Part shown: one piece after another, positions 8,165 to 16,802 of the stretch | Numbering within the stretch: position 1 is the stretch's first letter | Layout of the letters: each line of letters starts with the position of its first letter | Origin: Streptomyces cellostaticus | GTDB lineage: Bacteria > Actinomycetota > Actinomycetes > Streptomycetales > Streptomycetaceae | Length of the DNA: 64,000 nucleotides | Direction of reading: 5' to 3' | NCBI RefSeq assembly: GCF_001513965.1 | Contig: NZ_KQ948016.1 | Span: forward strand, 647,266 to 711,265 | Position numbers and translations under genes: made by a program | The notes under the pieces: model-generated | Told to the model about the DNA's origin: nothing | What the model saw: the letters and a program-made list of their open reading frames with translations, nothing else | Database searches by the model: none

Positions 8165-9710
8165 CCGCCCAGCTCACGTCGTTGCTCCACGAGGTGCTGC
8201 TGTCCCAGGCGTTGGAACCGCCGTTGCTCGCTAGGTAGACGTTGCTGTTGTAGTGGCGCAGGTATTTCGTCGGGTAGTTGTACGAGGCGAACGAGGTGCC
8301 CGTGCCGCTCTTGCCGGTCTGTGGGCAGAAGGTGGCGTCGGACCGGAACTGGCTGGTGCCGTCCATGGGCTGCCGGTAGAGCCGGTAGTCGAAGTGGCGC
8401 AGGAAGTCACCGGGGTAGTTCCGCGACTCGAAGGAGACACAGGAGCTGTCGGCGAGCCCCCGGCGCACGATCCACGTCGCGTCGTTCTTGTCGAGGGACG
8501 AACTGCCCGACGCCACCGGGGAGATGACGGCCGCGTTGTTCTGGTGGCGGATGTAGTCGGTGGTGCAGCAGGACGTCGTCGCGCGCAGCGAGATCTCCGA
8601 GCCGGCGTTCAGCGTGCCGGTGCTGCCGGTCGGGCCGCCGTAGCCGGCGGAGACGATGTCGGCCTGGACGGCGTTGTCGGCGGCGTCCGTCGGGATGCCC
8701 GAGGTCATCACGCCTTCGAAGAAGGACCCGATGGAGCCGTTGCTGTTGTCACCGCCGGTGCCGAGGACGATCGCGCCCTCCTGGTGCATCGGCGAGTAGC
8801 CGCTCGCGGTCGGCTCGCCACCGGAATAGGTGGTGGTAAGTCCGCCGTTCTGCGCATTGCCGTATTTCAGCGCGAAATGGTTCTGACCGTTGTTCTTCAG
8901 CAGCGCCGTCACGAACGGCAGCGGTCCGGTGCCGGTGTTGGACGTGTTCTTGCTGTACCCGGCGTCGGACTGGAACAGCCCGTTCTCCAGGTCGGCCTGC
9001 ACCCAGGGTCCCTGCCCGTAGCACGGGGAGAACCAGCACTCGGTGCCGAAGTTGATGGCGTCCATGTGGCCGTTGCCGGTGTCCTTGTTGTTGGTCTCGG
9101 CGTTGCCGTAGTCGAAGCAGCAGGAGCCGTTGACGTGGGTGCCGGAGGTCACCATGTACATCCCCTCGGCCTGCCCGTTGACGGCCACGCCCGAGGTGGA
9201 GTTGTCCCGGTAGCCCATGCCGGCGGAGATCTCCAGGCCGTAGACCTGGTGCCCGCCGACGGTCACCGGCAGGGCGTCCGCGGGCGCCCCCACATCGGCC
9301 GCGCCGGCCCCGCCCGCGCCCTCGACGGTGAGGTGGTTGTGGCGCGGGGACTGGTCGTATATCTCGGTGATGATGCAGGTCGTACCGGAACAGAAGGAGT
9401 CCTGGGCGGCCGCGTTGGCATACCCGCCGGCCGACAGCAGGCCGATGTTCGCGGTGGCGCCGTCGGAGGCCCGCTTCACCTGGTAGAGCGAGCCGTTGTA
9501 CGACGAGTACAGCGCGCGGACGAGGCTGTGCGCGGCGACGCATGGCGTGCCCGCGGCGGCGTAGACGTCGCAGGGCAGCGAGCTCGCGGCGGCGGCCTGC
9601 GGGGCGCCGACGCCGACGACGAGCGCGGCGACGGTCGCGAGGGTGGCGAGCACGGAGAGGGCGGCGCTGCGGAGCCGCCGTGGACATGAGCGCAGAAGTC
9701 TGGGGAACAC
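8142..9710 (-). CDS. Secreted alpha-L-arabinofuranosidase (GH54 + CBM42)
   Basis: A 522-residue exported glycosidase. Residues 1-45 form a signal peptide with a twin-basic start and an Ala-rich end (APQAAAASS). The GH54 catalytic region follows (CDVYAAAGTPCVAAHS, ALYSSYNGSLYQVKR, ITEIYDQSPRHNHL), with the Cys-rich GSCCFDYGNAETN segment. The last about 145 residues are an arabinose-binding AbfB/CBM42 domain with repeated F/Y-R-N/H-Y motifs. It releases arabinofuranosyl side chains from arabinoxylan or arabinan. The GTG at 9710 follows GAGGTG. It is antisense to, and sits between, the kinase and response regulator genes. Three direct repeats upstream suggest operator control. Confidence 0.9.
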   Translation of the reverse strand: MFPRLLRSCPRRLRSAALSVLATLATVAALVVGVGAPQAAAASSLPCDVYAAAGTPCVAAHSLVRALYSSYNGSLYQVKRASDGATANIGLLSAGGYANAAAQDSFCSGTTCIITEIYDQSPRHNHLTVEGAGGAGAADVGAPADALPVTVGGHQVYGLEISAGMGYRDNSTSGVAVNGQAEGMYMVTSGTHVNGSCCFDYGNAETNNKDTGNGHMDAINFGTECWFSPCYGQGPWVQADLENGLFQSDAGYSKNTSNTGTGPLPFVTALLKNNGQNHFALKYGNAQNGGLTTTYSGGEPTASGYSPMHQEGAIVLGTGGDNSNGSIGSFFEGVMTSGIPTDAADNAVQADIVSAGYGGPTGSTGTLNAGSEISLRATTSCCTTDYIRHQNNAAVISPVASGSSSLDKNDATWIVRRGLADSSCVSFESRNYPGDFLRHFDYRLYRQPMDGTSQFRSDATFCPQTGKSGTGTSFASYNYPTKYLRHYNSNVYLASNGGSNAWDSSTSWSNDVSWAVSSPWAP

Positions 9711-9761
9711 GGGCACCTCTTCGGTTCCTGGTAGGGCGGTGCGGGGGGACGGCCGGATTGG

Positions 9762-9822
9762 TCGATATACCGAACGTCGTTCGATCGAAATGCCGAACCT
9801 ATGAGACGTCGAAATACCGAAC
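9762..9822. promoter_or_regulatory. Three direct repeats upstream of the arabinofuranosidase gene
   Basis: TCGATATACCGAAC (9762-9775), TCGAAATGCCGAAC (9785-9798) and TCGAAATACCGAAC (9809-9822) recur at 23- and 24-bp spacing, about two helical turns. They lie 52-112 nt upstream of the arabinofuranosidase start and look like tandem binding sites for a regulator. Confidence 0.6.
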
Positions 9823-9944
9823 GAATACCGGAAATGCAGAGGCGATTGTTTGCGCACCACCGATGGCCGTCAACCCCCGCGGACCCGATCAATGACGAGT
9901 CTTTAATTGACGGCCCTTTGGCCGCCCTTGGCTACGCTGGGGCC

Positions 9945-10556
9945 GTGAAGAACATCCGAGTCCTGCTCGCCGAGGACCAGGGCATGCTGCGCGGCGCCCT
10001 CGCCCTGCTGCTCGGCATGGAGGACGACATCGAGGTGGTCGCCCAGGTCTCGACCGGCGACGCGATCGTCCAGGCCGCGCTGCTGCACCGGCCGGACGTG
10101 GCGCTGCTGGACATCGAACTCCCGGGCATCAGCGGCCTGGACGCGGCGGCCGAGCTGCGCGAACAGGCACCCGACTGCCGGGTGCTGATCCTGACCACCT
10201 TCGGCCGGCCCGGCTATCTGCGCCGGGCCATGGAGGCCGGAGCGGCCGGCTTCCTCGTCAAGGACGGACCGGTGGCGGAGCTGGCCCAGGCGATCCGGCG
10301 CGTGCTCACCGGGGAGACCGTGGTCGATCCGGCGCTGGCCGCGGCCGCGCTCAGCGCCGGGCCGAACCCGCTGACGGCCCGGGAGTGCGAGGTGCTCAAG
10401 GCCTCCGCGGACGGGGCGACGGCCGCCGACGTCGCCGCGAAGCTCCATCTGTCCGAGTCCACGGTCCGCAACTACCTGTCCTCCGCCATCGGCAAGACGG
10501 GCACGCGGAACCGGGCGGAGGCGGTGCGGGAGGCCCGGCAGCAGGGGTGGCTGTGA
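9945..10556 (+). CDS. NarL/LuxR-family response regulator
   Basis: A 203-residue regulator. The receiver domain has the acidic pair Glu10/Asp11, phospho-acceptor Asp56 (VALLDIELPG), Thr84/85 and Lys106 (GFLVKDGP). The C-terminal LuxR-type helix-turn-helix spans about 138-195 (LTARECEVLKASADG, SESTVRNYLSSAIGKTG). The GTG at 9945 has no Shine-Dalgarno but a TACGCT -10-like box at 9932, so a leaderless transcript is likely. The probable partner kinase at 6887 lies on the same strand beyond the antisense arabinofuranosidase gene. Confidence 0.9.
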   Translation: MKNIRVLLAEDQGMLRGALALLLGMEDDIEVVAQVSTGDAIVQAALLHRPDVALLDIELPGISGLDAAAELREQAPDCRVLILTTFGRPGYLRRAMEAGAAGFLVKDGPVAELAQAIRRVLTGETVVDPALAAAALSAGPNPLTARECEVLKASADGATAADVAAKLHLSESTVRNYLSSAIGKTGTRNRAEAVREARQQGWL

Positions 10557-10569
10557 CCTCCCGGGGCTC

Positions 10570-11394
10570 CTACTTCGTCACCTCGGCCGTCTTGGCGCCG
10601 GTCCTTTCGGGTGCCACGCACACGAACCAGTTCGCCGTCGGATACCCCGCGACCGGCACGATCGCCGGCTTCGGAAGGTTGTGTTCGTAGACGACCGGGC
10701 CCCTCTTCACGAGGGTCGTCGTGCCGTCCTTCCAGAAGCAGGTGACCTCCCGAGCGGTCTTGGCGACCGCCCCGACCGCCACGCGGTCCCCGTGCGGATC
10801 GCTCGTGTCGTCCAGGGGATTGGTGGCGAACTGCAGGTCCCTGCCCGACAGCCGCTCCAGCTTCTGCCGCGAGTCGAACAGGAACTGCCGAGGGCGCTGG
10901 CTGCCGTACTTCCGGGTCACGAAGTACGAGGTCTTGCCGATCAGCGCGGCGGGCTTGTCGTCCACCGGCTCGATGCCCCGCGCGGCCATGGCGTCGTACT
11001 GCCGGGCCGCCTCGTCCTCGTTCCGGGGCGCTCCCCACACCTGCATGTCGACGTACCAGGGCTTCCCCTTGAACATGCCCCGCGACAGCTCGGTCTCCTG
11101 CGGCTCGTACACATGCCGTGCCTCGGGCGAGGCCGGCGGGTTCGCCACGTTCGCCTGCCGGTCCGCGTGCCCGCCGCCCGGCAGCCCGGTCACCGCCAGG
11201 GCGCCCGTCGTCCCGGCCACCACCAGCGCCGTGGCGGAGGCCACCGCCCAGCGCCGCGCCCTGCGCCGCCGTCCGCCGCGGATGACCGCCTGCACCGGGG
11301 CCGCACCGATCTCGACCTCGTCCGCGGCGTCCGCGAGGAGGAAGGCGATGTCCGTCTGGCTCATGTCGTGGTTCCCGTTCCGGTCCGCGCTCAT
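10570..11394 (-). CDS. Membrane-anchored partner of the SigE-family sigma factor
   Basis: A 274-residue protein. An N-terminal cytoplasmic segment of about 45 residues ending in a strongly basic RRRRARRW is followed by one membrane helix (about 48-70) and a large C-terminal domain of about 195 residues outside the membrane. It starts in a TGATG overlap with the sigma factor stop, so it is translationally coupled. Gene pairs of this form are common in Streptomyces and the product is often assumed to be a sigma-factor regulator or sensor. No classical anti-sigma zinc motif (HxxxCxxC) is seen, so an anti-sigma role is inference. Confidence 0.75.
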   Translation of the reverse strand: MSADRNGNHDMSQTDIAFLLADAADEVEIGAAPVQAVIRGGRRRRARRWAVASATALVVAGTTGALAVTGLPGGGHADRQANVANPPASPEARHVYEPQETELSRGMFKGKPWYVDMQVWGAPRNEDEAARQYDAMAARGIEPVDDKPAALIGKTSYFVTRKYGSQRPRQFLFDSRQKLERLSGRDLQFATNPLDDTSDPHGDRVAVGAVAKTAREVTCFWKDGTTTLVKRGPVVYEHNLPKPAIVPVAGYPTANWFVCVAPERTGAKTAEVTK

Positions 11395-11933
11395 CACTTC
11401 CGCCCTCCCTGTGTCACCGTCTCGGCCAGTCCCTCTACGGCGCGGAGCTTGGCGATCCCCTTGGCCGCGTTGCTCTTGACCGTGCCGACCGAGCAGCCCA
11501 TCGCCTCCGCCGCCTGGGTCTCCGTCAGGTCCTCCCAGTAGCGCAGCACCACCGCCTCCCGTTGCCGCGCGGGCAGCTGGGCGAGCGCCTTGAGCAGGGC
11601 ACTGCGGTCGTCGGCCTGCGCGATCCGGTCGCCCGTGTCGGGCACCTCGTGCGCCAGGCCCGAGTCGTCCCTCGGCGCCAGGAACTCCTTGAGCCGTCTT
11701 CTGTGCCTGCGCGCATGCGCGTTGATCATCACGCGCCGTACGTACGCCTCCGGGTCGTCGGCCGAGCCGACCCTGCGCCAGTTCACATAGACCTGTTCGA
11801 GCGTCGACTGGACCAGGTCCTCCGCGGCGTGCTGCTCCCCCGTGAGGAGAAAAGCCGTACGCATCAGCCGCGGCCAGCGGCCGGTCATGAAGCTCTGGAA
11901 CTCCTCGTCCCGAGCCTGCTTCCGATCCCCCAT
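11394..11933 (-). CDS. SigE-family ECF RNA polymerase sigma factor
   Basis: A 179-residue ECF sigma factor. Region 2 is visible (FLLTGEQHAAEDLVQSTLEQ, with DPEAYVRRVMINAH following) and region 4 (LPARQREAVVLRYWEDLTET, EAMGCSVGTVKSNAAKG). It belongs to the short actinobacterial SigE family. The ATG at 11933 is chosen because AGGAGG lies 5 nt upstream; a GTG 6 nt earlier in the same frame would overlap that site. The downstream membrane protein overlaps by 1 nt. Confidence 0.9.
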   Translation of the reverse strand: MGDRKQARDEEFQSFMTGRWPRLMRTAFLLTGEQHAAEDLVQSTLEQVYVNWRRVGSADDPEAYVRRVMINAHARRHRRRLKEFLAPRDDSGLAHEVPDTGDRIAQADDRSALLKALAQLPARQREAVVLRYWEDLTETQAAEAMGCSVGTVKSNAAKGIAKLRAVEGLAETVTQGGRK

Positions 11934-11984
11934 GGGCACCTCCTAGATGTCAAAAGGAGTCCACGGGCCGCCCGGACCGTTGCC

Positions 11985-13427
11985 TCAGTTCACGGAACTC
12001 GCGGAAATTTTCCTCGGCAGCCACAGCAGCATCAGCACCGCCCCGCCCAGCAGCACCCCGGTCCCCGCCCGGAACGCCAGCGCGTACCCCTCGGTCAGAG
12101 CCTCGGCGCCGCTCCCGACGTGCGCCGTACGCGCCGCCGCGATGGTCGACATGACCGCGAGCCCCAGCGAACCGCCCATCGTGCGCGAGGTGTTGACCAG
12201 ACCGGACACCAGCCCGGCGTCCGAGGGCTGCGCCCCCGACGTGGCGAGCGCGGCCAGCGGCGTCGCCGAGAGCCCGGCGCCCAGCATCATGAGGATCCCC
12301 GGGAACATGATGGAGGTCAGGTAGGCGCCGTGGGCGGTCATGGTCGACTGCCACGCGAACCCGGCGGCCGCCACCAGCGCCCCCAGCACGGCCAGGTTGC
12401 GGGCGCCCAGCGTCGGCAGGTAGCGGGGCGCCAGCTTGGAGCCGAGCACCACCGCGAGCGAACTGGGCACCAGCGCGAGTCCGGCGCCCAGCGGCGAGTA
12501 GCCGAGCACGTTCTGCGCGTACAGCGTCATGAAGAACCACATGCAGAACATCGCCGAACCGCTCAGGAACATCGCCGTGTTCGCCGACGCCACCGAGCGC
12601 AGCCGGAACAGTCCGAGCGGCATCAGCGGGGCCGCCGTGCGGGCCTCGACGGCGAGGAACGCGCCGACCAGCGCGAGTCCGGCGGCCAGCGGCACCAGCG
12701 TGGCCGCAGCCGTCCACCCCTCGGCCTCGGTCTGCGAGATGCCGTAGGCCAGCGTCGCCAGACCCGCCGTCACCAGCAGCGCGCCCGGCAGGTCGAGCCG
12801 CCGCCCGTCCCCCGCCCGGCTCTCCGTCAGCCACCGCAGCGAGCCGGCCAGCACCACCGCACCGATGGGCACGTTGATCAGCAGCACCCAGCGCCAGGAC
12901 AGCGTGTCCACCAGCACCCCGCCGACCAGTCCGCCCGCGGCCCCGCCGCCGGCGCCCACCGCGGTCCAGGTGGCGATCGCCCGCGCCCGGGCCGGTCCCT
13001 CGGGCACCGCCGCCGTCAGCAGCGTCAGCGTCGAGGGCGCGAGCACCGCCGCGCCCAGCCCCTGCACGGCCCGCGCCACCAGCAGCTGCCAGCCCTCCTG
13101 GGCGAGCCCGCCGCCCAGCGAGGCCAGCGTGAACAGGCCGAGCCCGACCAGGAACATCCGCTTGCGGCCGTAGAGGTCACCGGCCCGCCCGCCGAGCAGC
13201 ATGAACCCGGCGAAGGCGATGGCGTACGCGTTCACCACCCACTGGAGACCGGACGCGCTCAGCCCGAGGTCCGTGCGCATCGACGGCAGGGCGACGTTCA
13301 CCACCGACACATCGAGTATGACGAGGAACTGTCCGGCGCAGGCCAGCGCCACCACCAGCCAGGTGGGAGGCGTGAGGCGGCGGGATATGAGGGGCGAGGT
13401 GTCGGCGGCATCAAGCATGGGTGTCAT
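11985..13427 (-). CDS. MFS drug efflux transporter (DHA2, 14-TM type)
   Basis: A 480-residue transporter with about 14 hydrophobic helices. The motif-A-type loop is LLGGRAGDLYGRKRMFLVG, and the first helix is followed by LDVSVVNVALPSMRTDL, typical of the DHA2 EmrB/QacA family of proton antiporters. It would export hydrophobic or cationic compounds across the cell membrane. No TetR- or MarR-type regulator is adjacent. It is preceded on the same strand by the SCP-x thiolase gene, 75 nt away, with no sign of functional linkage. Confidence 0.9.
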   Translation of the reverse strand: MTPMLDAADTSPLISRRLTPPTWLVVALACAGQFLVILDVSVVNVALPSMRTDLGLSASGLQWVVNAYAIAFAGFMLLGGRAGDLYGRKRMFLVGLGLFTLASLGGGLAQEGWQLLVARAVQGLGAAVLAPSTLTLLTAAVPEGPARARAIATWTAVGAGGGAAGGLVGGVLVDTLSWRWVLLINVPIGAVVLAGSLRWLTESRAGDGRRLDLPGALLVTAGLATLAYGISQTEAEGWTAAATLVPLAAGLALVGAFLAVEARTAAPLMPLGLFRLRSVASANTAMFLSGSAMFCMWFFMTLYAQNVLGYSPLGAGLALVPSSLAVVLGSKLAPRYLPTLGARNLAVLGALVAAAGFAWQSTMTAHGAYLTSIMFPGILMMLGAGLSATPLAALATSGAQPSDAGLVSGLVNTSRTMGGSLGLAVMSTIAAARTAHVGSGAEALTEGYALAFRAGTGVLLGGAVLMLLWLPRKISASSVN

Positions 13428-13502
13428 GCTCTCAACCCGGTTACGGTCCTTGCATCGGCATTTCGGACCACCCGTTCCTGGGCCCTACGGCCTACACCCG
13501 GG

Positions 13503-14714
13503 CTACGCCGCCCGCAGCAGGGTCACCACCGCCGCGCCGCCCAGACCGATGTTGTGGGCGAGGCCCACCCGGGCCCCGGGCACCTGCCGCTCGCCCGCCT
13601 CGCCGCGCAGCTGCCAGACCAGCTCGGCGGCCTGGGCGAGGCCCGTCGCACCCAGTGGGTGACCCTTGGAGATCAGCCCGCCGGACGGGTTCACCACCCA
13701 GCGGCCGCCGTAGGTCGTCGCCCCGGACTCCACGAGCTTGCCGGACTCGCCGGCCGGGCACATGCCGAGCGCCTCGTAGGTCAGCAGTTCGTTGACGGAG
13801 AAGCAGTCGTGCAGCTCCACGACGTGCACGTCCTCGATGCCGAGCCCGGCCCGCTCGTACACCTGCCGGGCCGCCTCGCGGGACATGGGCTGCCCGACGA
13901 CGTCGATACAGGAGCCGGACGCGAAGGACTCCTCGGTGTCCGTGGTCATGGCCTGGGCGACGATCTCGACGAGGCCGGTCAGGGAGCGTTCCGCGGCGAA
14001 CCGCTCCGAGACCACCACGGCCGCCGCCGCGCCGTCCGAGGTCGGCGAACACTGGAGCTTGGTCAGCGGCCGGTGCACCGTGCGCGCGGCGAGGATGTCG
14101 GCCACCTCGTACACGTCCCGGAACTGGGCGTAGGGGTTGTGCGCCGAGTGGCGGTGGTTCTTGGCGGCGACGGCGGCGAGCTGCGCCTCGGTGGTGCCGT
14201 ACTTCTCCATGTGCTCGCGGGCCGCGTCACCGAAGATCTGCGCGGTCGGCGGGGTCATCTCGAAGCCGTGCCGGGCGGCCATGATCCCGTAGTGCCGGGC
14301 GACCGGGGAGGTCGAGCTCCAGTCATCTGCGGCTCCGCCGCGGGCTCCTCCGTCGGCCCCTCCCCCGAGCGCGCCCTTCTTCATCTTCTCGAAGCCCAGC
14401 GCCAGCACGCAGTCCGAGGTCCCGCTCTCGACCAGCTGCCGGGCCAGCATCAGCGCGGTGGCGCCGGTCGCGCAGTTGTTGTTGACGTTGTAGACGGGGA
14501 TGCCGGTCAGGCCGAGTTCGTACGCGGCGCGCTGGCCGGCGGTGGAGGGCTGGAAGCAGTAACCGACGGGAACCTGTTCCACATCGGCGTACGCGATGCC
14601 GGCATCCGCGAGTGCCGCGCTTCCCGCCTCCCGCACCATGTCCCAGTACTGCCAGTCCCTGGTCTCGGGCTTCTCGAAACGGGTCATTCCGACCCCGGCG
14701 ACATAGGCCTTCAT
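13503..14714 (-). CDS. SCP-x/Ltp-type thiolase (lipid-transfer-like)
   Basis: A 403-residue thiolase-superfamily protein of the SCP2/Ltp class. The nucleophile-type Cys81 lies in NNNCATGATAL. Other family motifs are VVELHDCFSVNELLTYEALG and GGLISKGHPLGATG. Mycobacterial relatives (Ltp proteins of the KstR regulon) act late in sterol side-chain degradation as thiolase- or aldolase-like enzymes on CoA thioesters. The start MKAYVAGVGMTRFEK fits the family. The translation start lies only 12 nt from a perfect KstR-like box, so transcription would be directly blocked by the bound repressor. A short Gly/Ala-rich insertion (about 113-126) is unusual. Confidence 0.87.
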   Translation of the reverse strand: MKAYVAGVGMTRFEKPETRDWQYWDMVREAGSAALADAGIAYADVEQVPVGYCFQPSTAGQRAAYELGLTGIPVYNVNNNCATGATALMLARQLVESGTSDCVLALGFEKMKKGALGGGADGGARGGAADDWSSTSPVARHYGIMAARHGFEMTPPTAQIFGDAAREHMEKYGTTEAQLAAVAAKNHRHSAHNPYAQFRDVYEVADILAARTVHRPLTKLQCSPTSDGAAAAVVVSERFAAERSLTGLVEIVAQAMTTDTEESFASGSCIDVVGQPMSREAARQVYERAGLGIEDVHVVELHDCFSVNELLTYEALGMCPAGESGKLVESGATTYGGRWVVNPSGGLISKGHPLGATGLAQAAELVWQLRGEAGERQVPGARVGLAHNIGLGGAAVVTLLRAA

Positions 14715-14726
14715 GGCGCGCCAGAT

Positions 14727-14740
14727 TAGAACGTGTTCCA
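14727..14740. promoter_or_regulatory. KstR-like operator upstream of the SCP-x thiolase
   Basis: TAGAACGTGTTCCA matches tnnAACnnGTTnnA exactly. It lies 12 nt before the thiolase start codon, so it overlaps the transcription start region. Confidence 0.7.
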
Positions 14741-14755
14741 CTGACGCGCCAGCAC

Positions 14756-14770
14756 CTGACGGCAGATCAG
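14756..14770. promoter_or_regulatory. CTGAC-N5-ATCAG motif
   Basis: CTGACGGCAGATCAG is a variant of the 15-bp palindrome found at 6637, 19456, 30883 and 52073. It lies 15 bp beyond the KstR-like box. Confidence 0.45.
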
Positions 14771-14876
14771 AAACCCATGGATCGGTCAAGGATTCATTAG
14801 AGGCCCGAAGCAACGGAATAGTTGCCTGTGCATACGAGGTTTACCCGGCACTTATTCACGCGGGAGGCCTCACTCA

Positions 14877-16619
14877 ATGACCCACACGACGACCGACCAG
14901 CCCGACCGGAGGGCAAGCGGGGCCGTGGTCCCGGTGCTCGCCTTCGCGGGCATCGTGGTCGCGGTGATGCAGACCCTGCTCGTGCCGGTCATCAAGGACC
15001 TGCCGCAGCTGCTGGACACCGCCCCCAGCAACGCCACCTGGGTCCTCACCTCGACCCTCCTGTCCGGCGCCGTGGCCACCCCGATCATGGGCCGGCTCGG
15101 CGACCTCTACGGCAAGCGCCGCATGCTGATCCTCAGCCTCGCCGTGATGGTGGTCGGCGCCCTGGTCAGCGCGCTCACCAGCCAGCTGCTCACGATGATC
15201 GCGGGCCGTACCCTCCAGGGCTTCGCCATGGGCGCGATCCCGCTGGGCATCGGCCTGATGCGGGACATGCTGCCGCGCGAGAAGCTCGGCTCGGCGATGG
15301 CCCTGATGAGCTCCTCGATCGGCGTCGGCGGCGGCCTCGCGCTGCCCGCCGCGGCCCTGGTCGCGCAGCACATGGACTGGCACGCCCTGTTCTACGGCGC
15401 CGCAGGACTCGGCGTCCTCTCCATCGTCCTGACCCTCCTCGTCGTACCGGAGTCCCCGATGCGCGCCGAGGGCTCCTTCGACGTGCTCGGCGCGCTCGGC
15501 CTGTCCACCGGCCTGGTCCTGCTCCTGCTGCCCATCACCAAGGGCAGCGACTGGGGCTGGTCCTCCGGTACGACGCTCGGTCTGTTCGCCGCGTCCGTCG
15601 TCGTCCTCCTCCTGTGGGGCCTGTACGAGCTGCGCATCCAGGCCCCGCTGGTCGACCTGCGCACCACCGCCCGCCGCGAGGTGCTGCTCACCAACCTCGC
15701 CTCGATCATGGTCGGCGTCAGCTTCTACGTCGTCTCGCTCGTCCTGCCCCAGCTGCTCCAGCTGCCCGCCGCGACCGGCTACGGCCTCGGCCAGTCCATG
15801 GTCGTCGCGGGGCTGTGCGTGGCCCCGCTGGGCCTGACGATGATGTTCACGGCGCCGGTGTACGCCCGGCTGTCCGCCCGCTACGGCCCGAAGACCACCC
15901 TCATCATCGGCCTGCTGATCATCGCGATCGGCTACGGCGGCGGCCTCGGCCTGATGGACGCGGCCTGGCAGACCATCGTCACGTCCGTGGTCCTGGGCGC
16001 GGGCATCGGCCTCGCCTACTCCTCCCTCCCCGCGCTGATCGTCGGCGCGGTCCCGGCCTCGGAAACCGGCGCGGCCAACGGCCTGAACACGCTGATGCGG
16101 TCCATCGGTACGTCCGTCTCCAGCGCCGTCATCGGCATGGTGCTGGCCAACACGGCGAACAACGTGGGCGGGATCGAGATCCCGACCATGCACGGCTTCC
16201 GCGTCTCCTTCCTGATCGCCACCGCCGCCGTCGCGGTGGGCCTGCTGCTCGCGGTGTTCCTGCCGAAGCCCGGCCGCCCGGCTCAGCACACGCAGCTGCG
16301 GGCGAGCAGTGAGGAAGATGCTGTGCTGGAGCAGGCCGAGGAGGTGCTGCGGGGCTTCCGGGGCCGGGTGCTGGACGCCACCGGCACTCCGGTGGCCCGA
16401 GCCAAGGTCACGCTGATCGACCGGCGGGGCCGCCAGGCGGGGGCGACCCTCTCCGAGGCGGACGGCAGCTATGCCCTCGCGGTGCCGGCCGAGGGTGCGT
16501 ATGTGCTGGCCGCACGGGCCTTTGGTCATGGGCCGCTTGCGTCGTCCGCGACGCACTCCGGAGAGGAGCGGGCGATTGACCTGGACCTGTCTCTGCCTGG
16601 GGACACGGTGACTGCATAG
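14877..16619 (+). CDS. MFS transporter fused to a carboxypeptidase-regulatory-like domain
   Basis: A 580-residue protein. Residues 1-465 form a 14-helix MFS transporter (motif GRLGDLYGKRRMLILSL after helix 2). The remaining about 110 residues are soluble: a short Glu-rich linker (ASSEEDAVLEQAEEVLRG) and a beta-sandwich of the CarboxypepD_reg/Cna-B type (GRVLDATGTPVARAKVTLID, SEADGSYALAVPAEGAYVL). Such a domain normally works outside cells, yet a 14-TM topology would place it in the cytoplasm, which is odd. The ATG follows GGGAGG. Substrate unknown. Confidence 0.85.
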   Translation: MTHTTTDQPDRRASGAVVPVLAFAGIVVAVMQTLLVPVIKDLPQLLDTAPSNATWVLTSTLLSGAVATPIMGRLGDLYGKRRMLILSLAVMVVGALVSALTSQLLTMIAGRTLQGFAMGAIPLGIGLMRDMLPREKLGSAMALMSSSIGVGGGLALPAAALVAQHMDWHALFYGAAGLGVLSIVLTLLVVPESPMRAEGSFDVLGALGLSTGLVLLLLPITKGSDWGWSSGTTLGLFAASVVVLLLWGLYELRIQAPLVDLRTTARREVLLTNLASIMVGVSFYVVSLVLPQLLQLPAATGYGLGQSMVVAGLCVAPLGLTMMFTAPVYARLSARYGPKTTLIIGLLIIAIGYGGGLGLMDAAWQTIVTSVVLGAGIGLAYSSLPALIVGAVPASETGAANGLNTLMRSIGTSVSSAVIGMVLANTANNVGGIEIPTMHGFRVSFLIATAAVAVGLLLAVFLPKPGRPAQHTQLRASSEEDAVLEQAEEVLRGFRGRVLDATGTPVARAKVTLIDRRGRQAGATLSEADGSYALAVPAEGAYVLAARAFGHGPLASSATHSGEERAIDLDLSLPGDTVTA

Positions 16620-16653
16620 CGCCTACTGGGGTGCCACGTGGGCCGTCCGGCGT

Positions 16654-16722
16654 CTGCGGGCCGTCGTGGCTGGTCGCGCCCGCGCGGCGGAGCCGCATAT
16701 CGACACAGCCCCGCGCCCCTTT
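16654..16722. repeat. Streptomyces intergenic mini-repeat, copy 1
   Basis: About 70 bp, nearly identical to 58789-58858 (core GGCGGAGCCGCATATCGA, flanked by GGCTGGTCGCGCC and CCCCGCGCCCCTT). It contains no gene and occupies the gap between the MFS and methyltransferase genes. Confidence 0.75.
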
Positions 16723-16802
16723 GTACGCACCCCCTGTCACATAAGTGGCCGGGGGTGCGGCAGCATGGGCGGTCGGACAGTCGTACGACCGAAAGGTGCC
16801 CC

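Noticed and set aside
11562..14729. 1055-codon open frame on the + strand
   Set aside because: It runs antisense to the sigma factor, MFS and thiolase genes, is composed almost entirely of Arg, Gly, His and Pro, and has no family motif. It is a high-GC shadow frame.
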